From NCBI GenBank assembly GCA_041694255.1, contig JASMTN010000042.1:1-29262 (forward strand): 29,262 nucleotides of DNA. The letters run 5' to 3'. The translations under genes and the position numbers were made by a program. The notes under the pieces are model-generated. The model was not told the origin of the DNA, searched no databases, and was given only the letters and a program-made list of their open reading frames with translations. Positions 28,218-29,262 of the stretch are shown here, piece by piece (the stretch's first letter is position 1; each line of letters begins with the position of its first letter). Source of the DNA: S009-33 sp041694255 (lineage in GTDB: Bacteria > Patescibacteriota > Gracilibacteria > Absconditabacterales > Absconditicoccaceae).

Positions 28218-29262
28218 TTACTTACTTTTTGCTTTATCAAGTCTTTGTTTGACAAGTTCAGCTAAACTTCGATAAACTTCTTTTCTTTCTTCTTCACTCA
28301 AACCTATCTCATCAAAAATAATATCATCAAGCTCTTTTCTATCAGACAAAGGATTTGGCTCTTGTTCTCTTATATGCTTGGTTTTATCAAATCATAGTTC
28401 TTCAAAGATAGATTTTATTTCTCTATTTAAAAACTTTTTTTGTTTTAAAAAATTACTAATTCTAGTATTTAAAACTTCTATTCTATTCATTTCATAAGTT
28501 TGAATGACCATTCATCAATCTCAAAGAGATTTTCTTCAATATAAATTTTGTAGAAATATAAAAAAACTAGAATTTAATAATAAAAACCTATCGTCTATTT
28601 TTCAAAAATATAATGTATCTCAACATAAATAATCTCAAACAATTGTTTTAAAATAATCAGAATACATTTTTTGTAAAATATATGTATTTCTTGTATCAAA
28701 ATTTAACAATTCATACCAATTTTTTCTACTTTTTACAGTACTTCATAAATTAAAACCTTTATTTTCTCACCATTCAATGTATTTTAAAACTTCAAGACTT
28801 TCTAAATCTTTTTTATTTTTATTACACATCAATATTTTAAATTTCAAATCTTTTCCATTCACTAAAACTCATTTACACTCTTTAGGACTCTTAATAACTG
28901 GTTTCAAAAATTCTTTTTCTATTTTCATTCATTCAGGAAGGTTATTTTGTTTTGGTATCAAATCATAATAATCTCAATTTTCTTTTATATCAAAATATTT
29001 ACTTGGTAGATAGAAAAAATCATTGCATCAAGTAGTAAATCATCTTTTAACTTCTGCAATATCTCATAATTTAACAAATTTATCTCATCATTTTTCAAGT
29101 ATTTTTAAATATATATCAGGAGCTTTTAGATATTTTGCTCCCCATTTATTTCATTGATAAGTATAATAATCTCATAAGTTTGTTTCTTTTTTGTCTGCAC
29201 CGTCTATAAATAAATTTTTATTGTCTATATACACAACTCTAAAATCTTGATTTGATTTTTTT
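28218..29262 (-). CDS. 3' part of an N6-adenine DNA methyltransferase (Eco57I/TaqI-type specificity region)
   Basis: 348 codons are visible up to the window edge; the catalytic NPPY domain would be beyond 29262. The visible part shows NKWGAKYLKAPDIYLKILEK and LGDIAEVKRGFTTGCNDFFYL, the pattern that opens the target-recognition region of type II / IIG and BREX-like N6-adenine methyltransferases. It then shows LKPVIKSPKEC, NSSFFIFLQNLYGRKSL (a late TRD feature) and a helical Glu/Lys/Arg-rich C-terminus. It would methylate the host genome so that the PLD-helicase spares it. Motif conservation is good, but without the catalytic half the class cannot be fixed. It is read first in the operon, upstream of the zinc-ribbon gene. 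Confidence 0.75.

Noticed and set aside
1..29262. TGA as tryptophan (table 4, Mycoplasma-like)
   Set aside because: TGA occurs at conserved Gly positions, never at conserved Trp; Trp positions use TGG. The gene content also lacks mollicute traits, since glmS, uppS and division genes for a cell wall are present.
1..29262. Many apparent in-frame stops suggesting widespread pseudogenes
   Set aside because: All but two cases (the frame break at 22701 and the truncated KilA-N) disappear under the Gly reading of TGA.

Overview
The window is very AT-rich. It reads as coherent genes only if TGA is a sense codon for glycine: in-frame TGA sits at invariant glycines (the final Gly of the HExGH protease motif in RseP, GHSxGG in hydrolases, GLGKT in the helicase, the GGM tail of GroEL), while Trp stays TGG. 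That is translation table 25 and points to the Gracilibacteria / Absconditabacteria (BD1-5 / SR1) lineage of the Patescibacteria (CPR). All gene coordinates below are reconstructed with TGA=Gly, so most genes are far longer than a standard-code ORF call would give.

Layout. 1-6136: 3' end of a coiled-coil protein (+), site-2 protease rseP (+), a cytosolic chemoreceptor-like protein with a zinc-binding CZB domain (-), then lemA, htpX and a secreted phosphodiester-glycosidase-like protein (+). 6184-8246: groES-groEL on the minus strand, with a promoter overlapped by a CIRCE-like operator. 8367-12526: a 749-residue membrane-anchored protein of unknown function and glmS (-). 12574-16590: rsmH with an FtsL-like gene, the C-terminal half only of UvrB, a small membrane coiled-coil protein, holA and another small coiled-coil protein (all -). 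16818-19564 (+): Bax-inhibitor-1-type membrane protein, the heat-shock repressor hrcA, uppS and a small serine hydrolase, with another CIRCE-like site upstream. 19723-23075 (-): two adjacent U32-like proteins and an alpha/beta hydrolase interrupted by a -1 frame change at a canonical slippery heptamer. 23126-29262 (-): an accessory block with a 5'-truncated KilA-N gene, a 1087-residue PLD-nuclease/SNF2 helicase, a zinc-ribbon protein and the 3' part of an N6-adenine DNA methyltransferase. This block looks like a restriction or defence cassette that continues past the window end.

How parts fit together. HrcA encoded at 17556-18239 is the expected ligand of the CIRCE-like sites in front of groES (8291-8317) and in front of its own operon (16755-16781), giving an autoregulated chaperone circuit. 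RseP, HtpX and LemA are membrane quality-control factors. rsmH/FtsL, glmS and uppS are cell-wall and division functions. Intergenic spaces carry AT-hairpin terminators, a 7-bp tandem repeat family at three loci, and two pieces resembling the widespread GTCATTC-type palindromic repeats. I found no recognisable Shine-Dalgarno sequence at the starts I checked, and saw no rRNA, tRNA or CRISPR array.
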